From Przewalskia tangutica (taxonomy: Eukaryota > Streptophyta > Magnoliopsida > Solanales > Solanaceae): a DNA stretch of 64,000 bases. The position numbers and the translations under genes were made by a program. Shown piece by piece: positions 47,701 through 58,560 of the stretch. The DNA lies in the NCBI GenBank assembly GCA_029844215.1, contig CM056730.1:48744924-48808923 (forward strand), read 5' to 3'. The notes beneath the pieces are model-generated. The model had not been told where the DNA came from and ran no database searches. It saw only the letters and a list, made by a program, of their open reading frames with translations. Numbering within the stretch: the stretch's first letter is position 1; the number at the start of each line of letters is the position of its first letter.

Positions 47701-48449
47701 AGAGCTTTCAAGACTTAGGCAAATTTATGGATGAAGAAGTTCATCAAAGGGAGGGGTATTTATACTACAAGCCAAGGCCAACCAATGGCCAAGATCTAGC
47801 CAAGTGCTACACAAGTGTAGGGCCAAGATATGCCCAAGTGCCCCCTAGTCCCTACTCCTTAAAACCCTCACAAATATCTACCAAAAATATCTACCACTTG
47901 ACACCCCCAAATCGTCCAAGTCACGCCACTTTGCCCACTGATGAGAGGGTGCCAAGTGCCTCTCGTTGGTCCAAAATGTTCCGTCTCTCGGAAAAATCCG
48001 CAAAAATAAGAAAAGACATAGCGAATTTTCCTCTCGCAAGTTATGTAAAACGTTTAGTCAAAAACGACTCTAGCAAGGGTGTTGTGCACAAATGCCATTC
48101 GGCTAAGCCACTGGCGGGGTGACACGTGTCACCCTCCTATTGGCCCAAAATAAAACATCTTCGAAAAAATCCACAATGGCCAAAATCTAGAAAACAAAGT
48201 GGGCCACAAAAGTAAATTTCTCCAGTGGGCCCACGTGACCATTCAGAAAATAAAATTCCATATTTTTCTAATATTCCAGGAAGTCCGAATACCAAATCGG
48301 GAATCCAATTCCCATTAACGAACCTTTTCCTTCACAAAACCGGAAACTTTTCCGTGGAAAAATCACCTCTTTCTTCCTTTCCAATCTTTACGTCGTATTA
48401 TTCTAAACGCGTCGTCCGCATACATACCCAGGAACTACGGGGTATAACA
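44711..48449 (-). repeat. 5' LTR of element C
   Basis: 3739 bases, mate of 38923-42621. Differences between the two are again concentrated at CAG/CTG and in G or C runs. Contains the TATGCGG-type array (about 45530-45800), TATA (47757-47764), G-box palindrome (about 48117-48134) and the same A/D-to-H/B switch (about 48060-48115), so the mosaic predates insertion. Confidence 0.92.
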
Positions 48450-48454
48450 GTTGT

Positions 48455-51175
48455 GGTATAGAAATACTCTCCTAGTATTGTTATAATGTCCAAATACCTT
48501 GGCCCAAATACCTTGTAGTATTCCCAAGGTTACACTTATACAAAAAGCCCAGAAATACTATTATACTTCCCTCAGTCACAAAAACGAAACCCTAAGGAAA
48601 ACCTTCATAGTCGGTTGAAGTGTTAAGTAGAAGTTGGTTAGAACTTCTAAGGGTTGTTTGGAGCGGGTTGGAGCGCACGGAGTAGGAGCTAAACCTTGCT
48701 CAGGATCGACATTTATACTTGGATAATTTTGGGCTTATCGAGGTAAACACTCTTGACCTTCTATTGTAATTGGAAATTACATGTTGTTGGAATATATAGT
48801 TGAAGTATACTATATATAGAATTGAACATAGTTGTGCGGCAATGTCTTTTGACTTAAGCCTGAATAATACTTACTGATGTCTTGCGACTTAAGCTGAATT
48901 TAAATAATAGAATCGAATGTAATTACATAGGGTGTATTCAGACATAGACTTGTGTAGCATTACTGTGAGTAGAATTGTACACGTCCGGTTAGACGTGCAA
49001 ACCCCACTGGTTGGCTTGGTGGCGGCCTCGATAGAGGAGGAGATTACGCATTGCGGGAGGTCTTCGAATTTTACGTAGAATATTCTACATTGAGATCTAG
49101 GATGTTAATAGGCGCCTTGTGGCCTCTATAGGTTGAAGTACTACGTATGGCGTGATCTACTTGGCTTAAGGAGTAGCCGACGGTTTGAGGTACTTGGAGC
49201 ACTTTGCTATTAGTCGATAATCGTCGCGAGGTATGTGAACCTCTTCCTATATGTTCTAGCATGATATGTGTATTACTATGTAGTACGGTAGACGTACATG
49301 TGTTTAATGTATTTGATTGGTTTGAAACATAAAGTGTTATAACGGCTTTATGGGAAGTTGGTTATAACAGCTTTATGTAGGTAAGAAAATGCTTTGTGGT
49401 TTCAAAGGATAACTGATTTGACTTATAACGGATTTGATGTGCAGTAACAAAGAACATGAAGTGTTCCAAAAAGACCCTTTTGAAAGAAGAGTAATACTTG
49501 GCTTTGAAAACATAAGAGTTGTACTAGCTTTATGGGAAGTTAGGTATAACGTCTTAAGAGTGATAAAAAGAATGGTTTACTGATTTTTAGAAGATAAGAG
49601 ACTTGACTTAATGGTATTAATATGAATTTTGTTAAAAGTGTGAAACCTCATTCGTGAGTAATGAGTACTTGGTTTTAAAAGGAATAATGTTTTACTGATT
49701 TCGGAAATCAGAATGAGTATCGACAAACCACTGCAGCTTTAATAAAGGAAAATGTATTGAATAATGAAGTATGGTATTAAAACCAGTAGAAACCTCCATC
49801 TGCATAGAAGCTAAGATGAGACAAAATGATATTACATTTCCTAGATCATGGCTGCTTAATAAGATTGATTATAAACAAGAATAACCTACTCACATATAAG
49901 ACATATGTTTCTCACAACGTTTAAAGGAGAATTATGTTTTAAAGGATTAAAACTATGAACTACGAAACCTTTTCTAAAATGAGAAACTTGAGCATTTGAA
50001 ATTAGGCAAACTTGAACGTTTGGAAAATAAGGTTGTTACTTGATTTTACAAAGGAAAGCATTTTGGTTTACTTAACAATGTTAGTCACTCTATTTTTATA
50101 CTACGGGTATCGGGTGACCTTTGTAAAATAAATGGATCTTTAAAAGAAATTAACGTCACGTAGTACTTTAGGAGTTAAAACCGGACTTTGGCATAAAATG
50201 AAAGTACTTTGAGTTGTGTATAACTTGCCTATGCTTGTTGTTGTGAAGCTTTCCAATGCTTGTTGTTGTGAAACTTGCCTATGTTTGTTGTGATAGCCTT
50301 TGTTGTATTTATGTACCCCCGCGTCTCTCGATGGAGGGCCGGTTGATTTGTTATGAACGATTCTACACCGAGTCCCACGAGATGGCGGACACGATTTCAT
50401 TTAATTATACACCGAGTCCCGAGATGGCGAGGACACGATTTCATTTAATTATACACCGAGTCCGTGAGATGGCGAGGACACGTATTTCATCCGATTATAC
50501 ACCGAGTCCCGAGATGGCGAGGACACGTATTCCATCCGATTATACACCGAGTCCCACGAGATGGCGAGGACACGTATTTCATCCGATTTTACACCGAGTC
50601 CCACGAGATGGCGAGACACGTATTTTATCCGATTATACACCGAGTGCCACGGGATGGCGGGACACGATTTCATCCGTTATCATACATGTCTCTCGCTTTA
50701 TATAGACTACTATGATTTCATTCTGATCTTTACGATTTCACATACTTGGTACTGTTATCGACCTCCTTGAAGCTGCGTTCATGCCGCAGGTGGAAGTACA
50801 TCGGTTGTGGATCCTCGCTCATAGGATCACAGTTCAGCGTGTCGGGAAGCCCCATTTCTTCGGAGGCTTATCTTGTGGTATGTTACCCTAAGTCTGTAGA
50901 TTCTTATACATTCAGGGGTATGGCGGGGCCCTGTCCCATCATAAATTGTAAAAATCTTAAGTGCATGTAGTATTGTGTGGCGGGGTTTGTAAAAAGGATA
51001 AGCTGTCGGGTATTTATGTATATATGATGAAGGCAACTGTTTTGGTTGGCCTGTTTATTTATCTTGTCTCTTAATTCATATTCATGTTTTTATTTCCGCT
51101 GATTTTCTCTGATGTTGTATCACTAGGGTGCCCGGGGTAAGGCACCAGTCACGGGCCCGGGTTCGGGTCGTGACA
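48455..51175 (+). repeat. 3' LTR of B, second piece
   Basis: Continues B's LTR from GGTATAGAAATACTC to GGTCGTGACA. Contains stem-loops (about 49327-49377 and 49505-49560), the 48-bp array (about 50367-50675) and the hairpin region near 50920. It is indel-rich at about 50.1-51.0 kb. No gene. Confidence 0.92.
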
Positions 51176-51180
51176 AACGG

Positions 51181-51235
51181 GTATGGTTCCATTAGGATTG
51201 TTGTTCCATGGACTAGCTCTCCATGTGGTTTTACT
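51181..51235 (+). repeat. 3' LTR of D, 55-base middle piece
   Basis: GTATGGTTCCATTAGG to TTACT, matching 26906-26960 of D's 5' LTR. It is sandwiched between B and E; TTACT is E's target. Confidence 0.9.
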
Positions 51236-51573
51236 TGTTACACCCCGTAATTACAGGACATGTTTTAAGAACGTACGTAATAACTCACAAGTGTTAAGAT
51301 TTGAGACTTGTAAAAATTTATCGGAAATATGAAATTGTCGGAAAATGTATTATTGTGACGAATGGGAGGGCGACATGTGTCACCCCCCCTTAGAGATGCC
51401 TTGGACGAAAATGCCATGGCTAAGATGGTCATTGACCATAATCTTGTATGACTAAAGTCTTGCAACTTGAAGCTTGAGAGATTTGACTTGGTCAAAGGAC
51501 CCACAAAGTCTTGATTTTTACTAAGAGCTTATCCAAGCCACCCAATTGTTCATATCTTGACCATCCAATGTGC

Positions 51574-51582
51574 TATATATTA
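51574..51582 (+). promoter_or_regulatory. Probable TATA box of E 5' LTR
   Basis: TATATATTA, 338 bases into the LTR and about 195 after the G-box-like dyad. Copy in the 3' LTR at 59450-59458. Confidence 0.55.
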
Positions 51583-52855
51583 CTACTAGTAGCAAGAGTG
51601 AGCTTAACACTTAGCCAAATTTCACAAAAAATTAAAGAACACAAAGCTTAGCTCTCGGGTTCTTGTCCAAAGAAAAAGAAAAATCTTTGTTCCTTGTTCT
51701 TTTAGCTCCCCACTTTAAACCAAGGTTCTTATGTGTATTGTAAACATATCTCAATAGAAAAATCTTGGAAAAAGATAGTTTACGGGTTATTCGCAAAACG
51801 AAAACCTAGTTGTCTTTCTAGGTTTTGTTTGGAGATTTGAAGGATAATTGTTGGTGTTGTTCTAAGGGTCTCAACAAGCGGATTGAAGTATCTTGGAGAG
51901 GCTCTAAACTACTAAGGAGCGACTTCGGATTGGAGTTGGATTAAGGTTCATTGAGGTATAATCTTGTCTTTTAGAGGTGTTACAATATTATATAATTATA
52001 TTGTTGTTGTTAGCTTTACATGTTGCTAGCATGAAGTCGATATGTTGAAGTTTATAAGTATTATGGATTGCTTGTAGCTTAAATCCGAAATGCTATACAA
52101 GCCACTTGAAGATTGGATTACTAATTGGTCGTTTATTAGAAATCGTCGCATGTCACTTATTTGAAGATTATGGTAGTTATAATCAAATGCGACTTGATAT
52201 CATGTTATGCTACCAATTTGGATTGAAATGGAAATTGCATAAGAATTGGTATTGTTGTATTCATTATGGCCGAAAATTGGACTAGTAGTTGTATTAGTTT
52301 GTTATCGTTTGTGGGCGGAATTTTACACGTCTAGTAGGCGTGTAATCCCCTATTGATTAATTGCTTTGATTGTACCTTAAATGTGGCGTGTTTGGTTATT
52401 GTATTCGGCCTTGAAAAGGGTAGCAAAATTAGTAAAAACAAAGGAGGTGTCGTCCGATTTTCCGTAGAATTTAGCGACTTGACACTTATAATATTCTACG
52501 TTTGAAGAAAGGCTTTAATAGACGTATTGTGAATATTATAGGTTGACATACTACGGGCGGGACTTTGTACTTGGCAAGTGGTTTGACCCGGCGAGGTATG
52601 TAGAACTTTTCCTATCTTTTGAGCATGACTAGTTGTACGTATATAGTACGGTAGACGTACATGACCTTGATATCCTTTACTAGTTCTATGAATAGCCAAG
52701 CCGGGTGAGTTAGTAGATTAACTCACTTCTTGAAAGTATTAAGGATGTCAAATGTTTTATTAAAGTAAAGGGACTTGAAGAGTTTTAAAGTATGAGATAC
52801 TTGCTTCGTTTTAAACGTATAAGTCCCTTGGATAGGAAATTGTTTATGGCTAAGG

Positions 52856-52905
52856 TATAAAGCAAATGTAACGACTTTATGGGGAGTTGGTTATATTTGC
52901 TTTAT
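52856..52905 (+). other. Conserved LTR stem-loop (E type)
   Basis: ATAAAGCAAATGTAAC pairs with GTTATATTTGCTTTAT over 16 positions (one G-U), around GACTTTATGGGGAGTTG. Arms differ from the A- and H-types at several positions but pairing is kept. 3' LTR copy 60734-60782. Confidence 0.72.
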
Positions 52906-53275
52906 GGAAAGATAAATGACTTAATTATAATGAAAAGGCAATTTGATTTTTAAGGCATCAATTGCCTAAGGTTTTATAATAAAAGGAGTCACTTGATTTA
53001 GAAACCTAACTTTATGTTTAAAGGTATTGTGACTTGTCTTGAAACGTAATTTTGACTTGATATTACGGTTTATAGTATCTTGGAAGTTCTATATGAAAAT
53101 GAGTCATTTTTTTCAAAGGTTGAAGTACGTAGTACTTTGGGTTAAATTCCCGGATTTTTATAAAAGACATGTTAGTGCCTTAAGTAAACTAAAATGAGAG
53201 TAGATTTAATAAGACTAATAAGAAGTTAGGGGGATTTATAACTTGCTTATTATTGTATGATGGCCGGTAGAGATA

Positions 53276-53495
53276 GGGTAAGAGTATAGGTGAGGGGTAA
53301 ACCCCCAAGACGCTATACCACCTTCTCCAGGATAAGAGTATAAATAAGGGTTAAACCCCCAAAACGTTATACCACCTGTTTTATTTCCTTCTCTAGGGTA
53401 AGAGTATAAATGAGGGGCAGACCCCCAAGACGTTATACCACCCGCCTGTGGTAAGAGTATAAATGAGGGTAAGAACCCCAAGACGTTATACCACT
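53276..53495 (+). repeat. Four-copy tandem repeat in E 5' LTR
   Basis: Units of about 45-65 bases with GGTAAGAGTATAAATGAGGG and CCCCCAAGACGTTATACCAC. 3' LTR copy at about 61153-61375. Frames at 53236-53481 and 61048-61239 follow the repeat and are not genes. Confidence 0.88.
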
Positions 53496-54114
53496 GCTTT
53501 CTATGGGTTCGCTACCCATGATTTGTTCGAGTCTCCTATTGTGATGTTAGACGCTTTCCTTGATTTACTCTCATTGTTAGTAAGGCCTTCGTGTCTTGTA
53601 ATTTTGTTATCATACATGTCTCGCTTTGTTTTAAACTTATGTTGTAATTACGATTTTCCAGCTTTACATACTTAGTACATATCAGGTAATCGACCCTTCC
53701 TGGCCGCTCATGCCGCAGAAAGTGGTAAGAGTGGTGGATCCACATTCTTAGGATCACTTATCAAACGTCAGAGGTTCCATTTATCCGGAGGCTTGTCTCA
53801 TTTTGGTACAGTCTTTTCCCTGGTGTTGTAGATTTATGTACATTCAGGGGTATGGCGGGGCCCTGTCCCGCCACAGTTATTATTTCTAGAGGTCTGTATT
53901 CACATTTGTGGTTGGGCTGTAAGAACTGATTGTACGGTTGTACTTTTGAGTATGTTTATATTATGGAAGACGACCTTATTGGCTAGCCTGGGATGTTATT
54001 GTTTTCACATGTGTTTATGTTGTGTATGTTCCGCTGATATTCTCTGATGTATACATGAACAGGGTGCCCAGGTAGGGCACCAGTCGCGGACCCGGGGTCG
54101 GTTCGTGACAAAAG

Positions 54115-54126
54115 TGGTATCAGAGC
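54115..54126 (+). other. Primer binding site of E
   Basis: TGGTATCAGAGC, exact initiator tRNA-Met match, four bases after the LTR. Confidence 0.93.
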
Positions 54127-54314
54127 AGTTAGTCCTCGGAAAGTGTCTACAGACCGTGTCTAGTAGAGTCTTGATTATCGGTGTGTTGTGCACCACATCT
54201 ATAATCGTGAGGTCTGCAGGACATTTAGGATTGGTTTCCATTCTTCTCTGCGAGATCGCAAGAGAGTTGTCTTATTAGATTGAATCCTCTCTGACCTAGT
54301 CTTATGAAACAGAT

Positions 54315-55640
54315 ATGCCTCCACGGAAGGCGACCAGGTCCCAGAAGGGCAAGGCAGCAACAGGAGCTTCTAGCGGTACTCAGAGGGTTACACGGACTCG
54401 GGCACAGGCTATGCCTGAGGTAGTAGGTCGGGCGAGTTCACCACGCCAAGATTAGAGAGCCGAGAGCGGCAAGAGCTCCAGAGGTTCCGGTACGCAGCCT
54501 CCGCCCGCGATCGGTGCCGAGTATAGAGACTACGGGAGCAGATCCGTTATTGACCAAGATAGTAGTCTGACAATACGACAGCGAGCAGCAAACACCCTAG
54601 GGCCGATGGGCCATGTTAGGGATTTTACCGGTTGTCATCCACCTGATTTTTAGGGTTCGTTGTCGGATGAGGATCTGTAGGAGTTCATTCGGGAGATTCA
54701 GCTGACCATGCAGGTTCTTATGGATTTAGAGTCAGAGTATGTTACGCTAGCCTGCACTTGGCGCGCGATATTGCGTTGAACTGGTTTGAGTCGTGGTTGC
54801 TTTCGAGAGGTGATGCTGCTCTTCCAGCGGTTTGGGAGGAGTTTTCAGATGCTTTCATGGATCACTTTTTGCCTCCTGAGATGAGGAGAGCCCTGCAGAT
54901 GATTCTTGACCTTGAGGCGTAGCGGAGGACTATCGTGAGTATAGCTGAGTTTGACTCGCCGCATACGCGCAGACTATTGTAGCCGACATGGCGGATAGGG
55001 TTCATCATTTTGTGATGGGCTTGACCGTCATATGATTACCGTGATGTCAGCGTGGCTCTTCACCGTATGGACATCGCCGGATGCAGCCTATGCGCAGGGA
55101 TAGAGGATAGAGAGAGGAGGACCAGATTGACTCGAGCCACCCAAGAGGGCCGTGACATCGTGGTCTCAGGCGCTTTCGAGGACAGCCTCAAGAAGATCAG
55201 TCCACTTTGCGGCAAGACAGAGTGTCGTCACGCTTTCCGCAAGAGGTCCGAAAGCCGTGTCATTCAGAGCGGTCGGGCTCCGGACTTCGGAATTGCGAGG
55301 CGAACCGCCACCGATCGGGACCACCCACACCTCGGTGTGCTCGACGCGTAGGTTTCACCAGGGCGAGTGTCGCGAGCCGGAGCTTGTTACTCGTGTGGCG
55401 CAGGGCCATTTGAGGAGAGATTATCCGTCAGAGGCGATAGGTGGTACAGGCAGCGACATGATACATTCTTCGGGTCTTTCTCCTTCGCGGGTTATGCGCG
55501 CCTGCAGGGCGTGGTACTCACGACGGCAGCCGCAGAGAGGTCGTGGTGGTGGTTCGATTCTAGCGGTCCACGTAACCGCATATATTCATTAGCCACCGCC
55601 AGATCGTGAGGCTTCTCGACGTCGCCACAAGTACATTATT
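54315..55640 (+). pseudogene. gag: E gag (several frame breaks)
   Basis: Starts MPPRKATRSQKGKAA at 54315. The gag domain is traceable: DEDLQEFIREIQLTMQVL (54668-54720), WFESWLLSRGDAALPAVWEE (54781-54842), FSDAFMDHFLPPEMRRA (54843-54895), then an ADMADRVHHFVMG-like segment near 54990-55020. A knuckle near 55370-55430 reads CYSCG..GHLRRDYP, so the last Cys of CCHC is Tyr. The frame then runs on through a Gly/Arg-rich linker toward protease instead of stopping as in G. Missing bases cluster at CHG sites. Confidence 0.82.
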
Positions 55641-55836
55641 GATTTCATGCTGTGACGTTTATGCTTTGATAGATCCCGGATCTACCTTGTCCTATGTGTC
55701 CCCTCTTATTGCTGGTAGAATCGGATAGAGCCGAGTCGATAGAGCCTTTTGAGGAGCTACGCCTGGGAGATTCGGTGTTAGCCGAGGTGTCAGAGGTTGT
55801 CCGGTTTATATTTACAGTCGTCAGACCCTTGCAGAC
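55640..55836 (+). pseudogene. pol: E protease region
   Basis: Aspartic protease segment with the active-site motif DPGST at 55672-55686, followed by LSYVSPLIAGR. It cuts the Gag-Pol polyprotein. The sequence flows into the reverse transcriptase linker (LIELEMTDFDVIMGMDWL, 55837-55887). A frame disturbance near 55640-55660 separates it from gag. Confidence 0.82.
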
Positions 55837-56469
55837 TTGATAGAGCTGGAGATGACAGATTTTGATGTCATTATGGGTATGGACTGGTTGGCTTCTTGTT
55901 ATGCCAACGTTGATTGTAGGGGCAGGTTTGTTCGGTTCCAGTTTCCTGGCGAGCCAGTTATCGAGTGGAAGGGCAACACGGCGTCGCCGAGGGGTAGGTT
56001 TATTTCTTACCTCAAGGATAGGAAGATGGTGCAGAAAGGGTACATCTATCATCTGGTTTGGGTATTTGATACAGAGGCTGAGGTGCAGCTTCTTGATCAA
56101 CCGATGGTTATGGAGTTTCCAGATGTGTTCCCAGATGATTTTCCGGGTATCCCTCCTGAGAGGGAGATTGAGTTTTGTATTGACACGTTGCTAGACACTC
56201 GACCTATTTCCATTCCTCCATACAGGATGGCACCTGCTGAGTTGAGGGAACTGAAGGACCAGATGAAAGATTTGCTGGAGAAAGGCTTTATCAGGCCTAG
56301 TGTATCTCCCTGGGGAGCACCGGTTTTATTTGTGAAGAAGAAGGATGGGACGCTGCGTATGTGTGTTGATTACAGGCAGCTGAATAAGGTAACCATTAAG
56401 AATAGGTACCCTCCCGTGATTGATGATTTGTTTGACGATTGCGAGGTGCGAGGTGTTTCTCCAAGATAG
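55837..56469 (+). CDS. pol: E reverse transcriptase, N-terminal part
   Basis: An open run of 210 codons. It holds the end of protease (FDVIMGMDWLASCYANVDC), then the linker VFPDDFPGIPPEREIEFCID, the first RT block MAPAELRELKDQMKDLLEKG with GFIRPSVSPWGAPVLFVKKK, and MCVDYRQLNKVTIKNRYP. These are conserved Ty3/gypsy RT blocks. The frame is lost near 56450 and continues in the next frame. The ATG at 55837 is simply the first in the open run; the real product is a polyprotein. Confidence 0.9.
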   Translation: MIELEMTDFDVIMGMDWLASCYANVDCRGRFVRFQFPGEPVIEWKGNTASPRGRFISYLKDRKMVQKGYIYHLVWVFDTEAEVQLLDQPMVMEFPDVFPDDFPGIPPEREIEFCIDTLLDTRPISIPPYRMAPAELRELKDQMKDLLEKGFIRPSVSPWGAPVLFVKKKDGTLRMCVDYRQLNKVTIKNRYPPVIDDLFDDCEVRGVSPR

Positions 56470-56690
56470 ACCTGCGGTCTGGTTATCATCAGGTTCGAGT
56501 TCGAGAGGCAGACATCCCAAAGACTGCATTCAGGACCCGGTATGGGCACTATGAGTTCAGGGTTATGTCTTTCGGTTTGACCAACGCTCCAGCAGTATTT
56601 ATGGATTTGATGAACCGGGTGTTCAAGCCATTTTTGGATACATTTGTGATAGTATTCATTGATGACATCCTGGTTTATTCGCGGACATAG
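56439..56690 (+). CDS. pol: E reverse transcriptase, catalytic part
   Basis: Continues RT in a second frame: FSKIDLRSGYHQVRV (palm Asp), FRTRYGHYEFRVMSFGLTNA, then the catalytic box FIDDILVYS at 56655-56681 (usual form YIDD or YVDD). A stop at 56688-56690 ends the frame; thumb and connection sequences continue in broken frames to about 56960 (for example CEFWL near 56765). Confidence 0.9.
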   Translation: MRGARCFSKIDLRSGYHQVRVREADIPKTAFRTRYGHYEFRVMSFGLTNAPAVFMDLMNRVFKPFLDTFVIVFIDDILVYSRT

Positions 56691-56969
56691 CAGAGCACGC
56701 AGATCACTGGCGAGGACGGATTGGGGTCCTCCGAGCCGCAGCTATTCGCCAAGTTCTCCAAGTGTGAGTTTTGGTTGGCCTCGATGGCATTCCCGGGCAT
56801 ATTATTGGGGCGATGGTGTTTGCGTGGATACGCAAAGATTAAAGCGATCAAGTCTTGGCCGAGACCTACTACTCCGACCGAGTGCGCAGCTTGAAATGGC
56901 GAGGTATTATCGTAGGTTGTGGAGCGCTTGCTTCGATTTCAAAGACCGCTGACTAGGTCGACTCGTAGC

Positions 56970-57638
56970 GCACCAAGTTCCAGTGGACGGAGGCTTGCGA
57001 GAGGGGTTTCCAGTTTCTGAAGGAAAGATTGACTACAACTCCATTTCTTACTCTTCCGAGGGTCGACGGCACGTAATCTATTGTGATGCCTCGGCATCTG
57101 CTAGTGTGTTTTGATGCAGCACGGCAAGGTTATAGCCTATGCTTCCCGGCAGTTACGGAAGCATGAGAGGAATTACCCTACCCATGACTTAGAGTTGGCC
57201 GCAGTTATTCATGCCTTGAATATTTGGAGACATTATTTGTATGAGGTTCATGTGGATATTTATACAGATCACAAGAGCCTCCAGTATATCTTCAGGCAGA
57301 GGGAGCTGAACTTGAGACAGAGACGGTGGTTAGAGTTGCTGAAAGACTATGATGTTGATATTCTATACCATCCGGGGAAAGCCAACGTAGTTGCTGATGC
57401 CTTGAGTCGTAGATCGATGGGGAGCCTGTCAGAGGTACAGCCAGAGAGACAGGACATGGTCCGTCAGATCCACCAGTTAGCGAGCCTTGGGGTTCGATTG
57501 ATCGATACCGACGATAGCGGGGTACGGGTTCGTGAGGTTGCCGAGTCTTCCATCGTTGATGAGGTGAAGAGGCGCTTGAGGACCAGTGTTGGTATAGAGA
57601 TGCAGCTCTTCGGGAGGAGAAGAGTCTATTCGAGGTAG
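56970..57638 (+). pseudogene. pol: E RNase H and linker
   Basis: RNase H degrades the RNA strand during reverse transcription. CDASAS near 57083 carries the first catalytic Asp; the open part 57111-57638 has KVIAYASRQLRKHERNYPTH, LELAAVIHALNIWRHYLY (Glu), YTDHKSLQYIF (Asp) and HPGKANVVADALSRR at the domain end. The linker to integrase follows. A stop at 57112-57113 context and a shift split the N-terminal part from the rest. Confidence 0.88.
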
Positions 57639-58560
57639 CGCCTGATGGGGTGCTGAGATTTGAGGGTCGGTTGTGTGTTCCCGATGTGTCAGGACTTCGT
57701 CAGCAGATTCTGGGGGAGGCACACAATGCTCGTTATTCTATTCATCCGGGGTCGACCAAGATGTACCATGACCTCAGATGTTTGTATTGGTGGGATGGCC
57801 TGAAGAGGGACGTGGCAGGTTTTGTTGCACAGTGTCCCAATTGCGGCAGTCAAGGTCGAGCACAAGAGGCCAGTGGATTATTGCAGTTATTGAGATTTCG
57901 ACTTGGAAGTGGAGGTGATCAACATGGACTTTGTTACAGGTTACCTCGCACTCGCAGGAAGTACGACTCCATTTGGGTTATTGTTGTGGCCGACGAAATC
58001 AGCCCATTTCCTTCCACAGACGACGCTTACCGAGGACTATGCCAGATTATACATCAGAGAGATTGTGAGGCTGCACGGTGTCCCTGTGTCTATTATATCT
58101 GATAGGGGAGCCCAGTGTACCGCTAACTTCTGGAGGTCTTTCCAGAAGGGTTTAGGGACACAGGTGAGTCTCGACATCATTTCATCCTCGATCGACGGCG
58201 GCAGAGCGTACTATCCGCATACTCGAGGATATCTCGCGGGCTGCGTGATTGATTTCGTGGGTAGCCGAGGATCACTTGCCTCTTGTAGAGTTTGCTTATA
58301 ACAACGGCTACCATTCCAAAGATACGATGACGACGCCATACGAGGCTTTATATGGGCGGAAATGCAGGTCGCCGATTGGTTGGTTCGACGTGGGCGAGGT
58401 GCAGTTAGTTGGCCCAGACTTGGTACAGCAGGCTGTGGATAAGGTGAAGCTTATCCAAGAGAGATTGTTAGCAGCGTCGAGTCGGCAGGTCATACGCGGA
58501 TAATCGGCGCCAGATTTGGAGTTTCGTGAGCGATTGGGTCTTCTTGAAGGTGTCACCCAT
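57639..58560 (+). pseudogene. pol: E integrase
   Basis: Zinc-binding module: EAHNARYSIHPG with CPNC (57717-57845). Core: first Asp in NMDFVTG (57927-57929) and second in ISDRGAQ (58101-58103). The likely Glu is at 58204-58206, about five bases closer than a D-35-E spacing requires, consistent with missing bases. Then AYNNGYHSK, PYEALYGRKCRSPIGWFDVG (58339-58398) and the C-terminal DNA-binding part. Readable in three frames (57650-58102, 57903-58301, 58249-58503). The core sequence runs straight on from 58130 to 58260 with several missing bases. Confidence 0.87.

Larger units (their letters stand above)
38923..48449 (-). mobile_element. Element C: deletion derivative with a mosaic LTR
   Basis: 9.5 kb on the minus strand with perfect GTTGT duplications (38918-38922 and 48450-48454). 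LTRs 38923-42621 and 44711-48449; the 2.1-kb interior carries a gag fragment and a broken piece of integrase but no protease, reverse transcriptase or RNase H. The LTR start matches the A/D/G type for about 350 bases, then switches to the H/B/I type. It is the deepest layer of the stack (A > D > B > C) and is indel-rich almost throughout. Confidence 0.9.
32573..51175 (+). mobile_element. Element B: gag-only LTR retrotransposon, host of C
   Basis: Flanked by perfect AACGG duplications (32568-32572 and 51176-51180). 5' LTR 32573-35889, internal 35890-38299, 3' LTR 38300-38922 plus 48455-51175 (about 3.34 kb against 3.32 kb). The internal region has a primer site, gag, tail and polypurine tract but no pol, like G. 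Its LTR head is of the H/I type (GTATTTCC, GTCGTTTTTCGACGAAACG), yet it carries the 48-bp array found in G. Most of B is indel-rich. C splits its 3' LTR. Confidence 0.92.
51236..54110 (+). repeat. 5' LTR of element E
   Basis: 2875 bases, TGTTACACCCCGTAATTACA to GTTCGTGACA. A distinct LTR type that shares with the others only the tips, G-box-like dyad (about 51365-51385, CATGTG), stem-loop, AGGTATGT block and hairpin (53851-53875). No gene. Confidence 0.95.
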
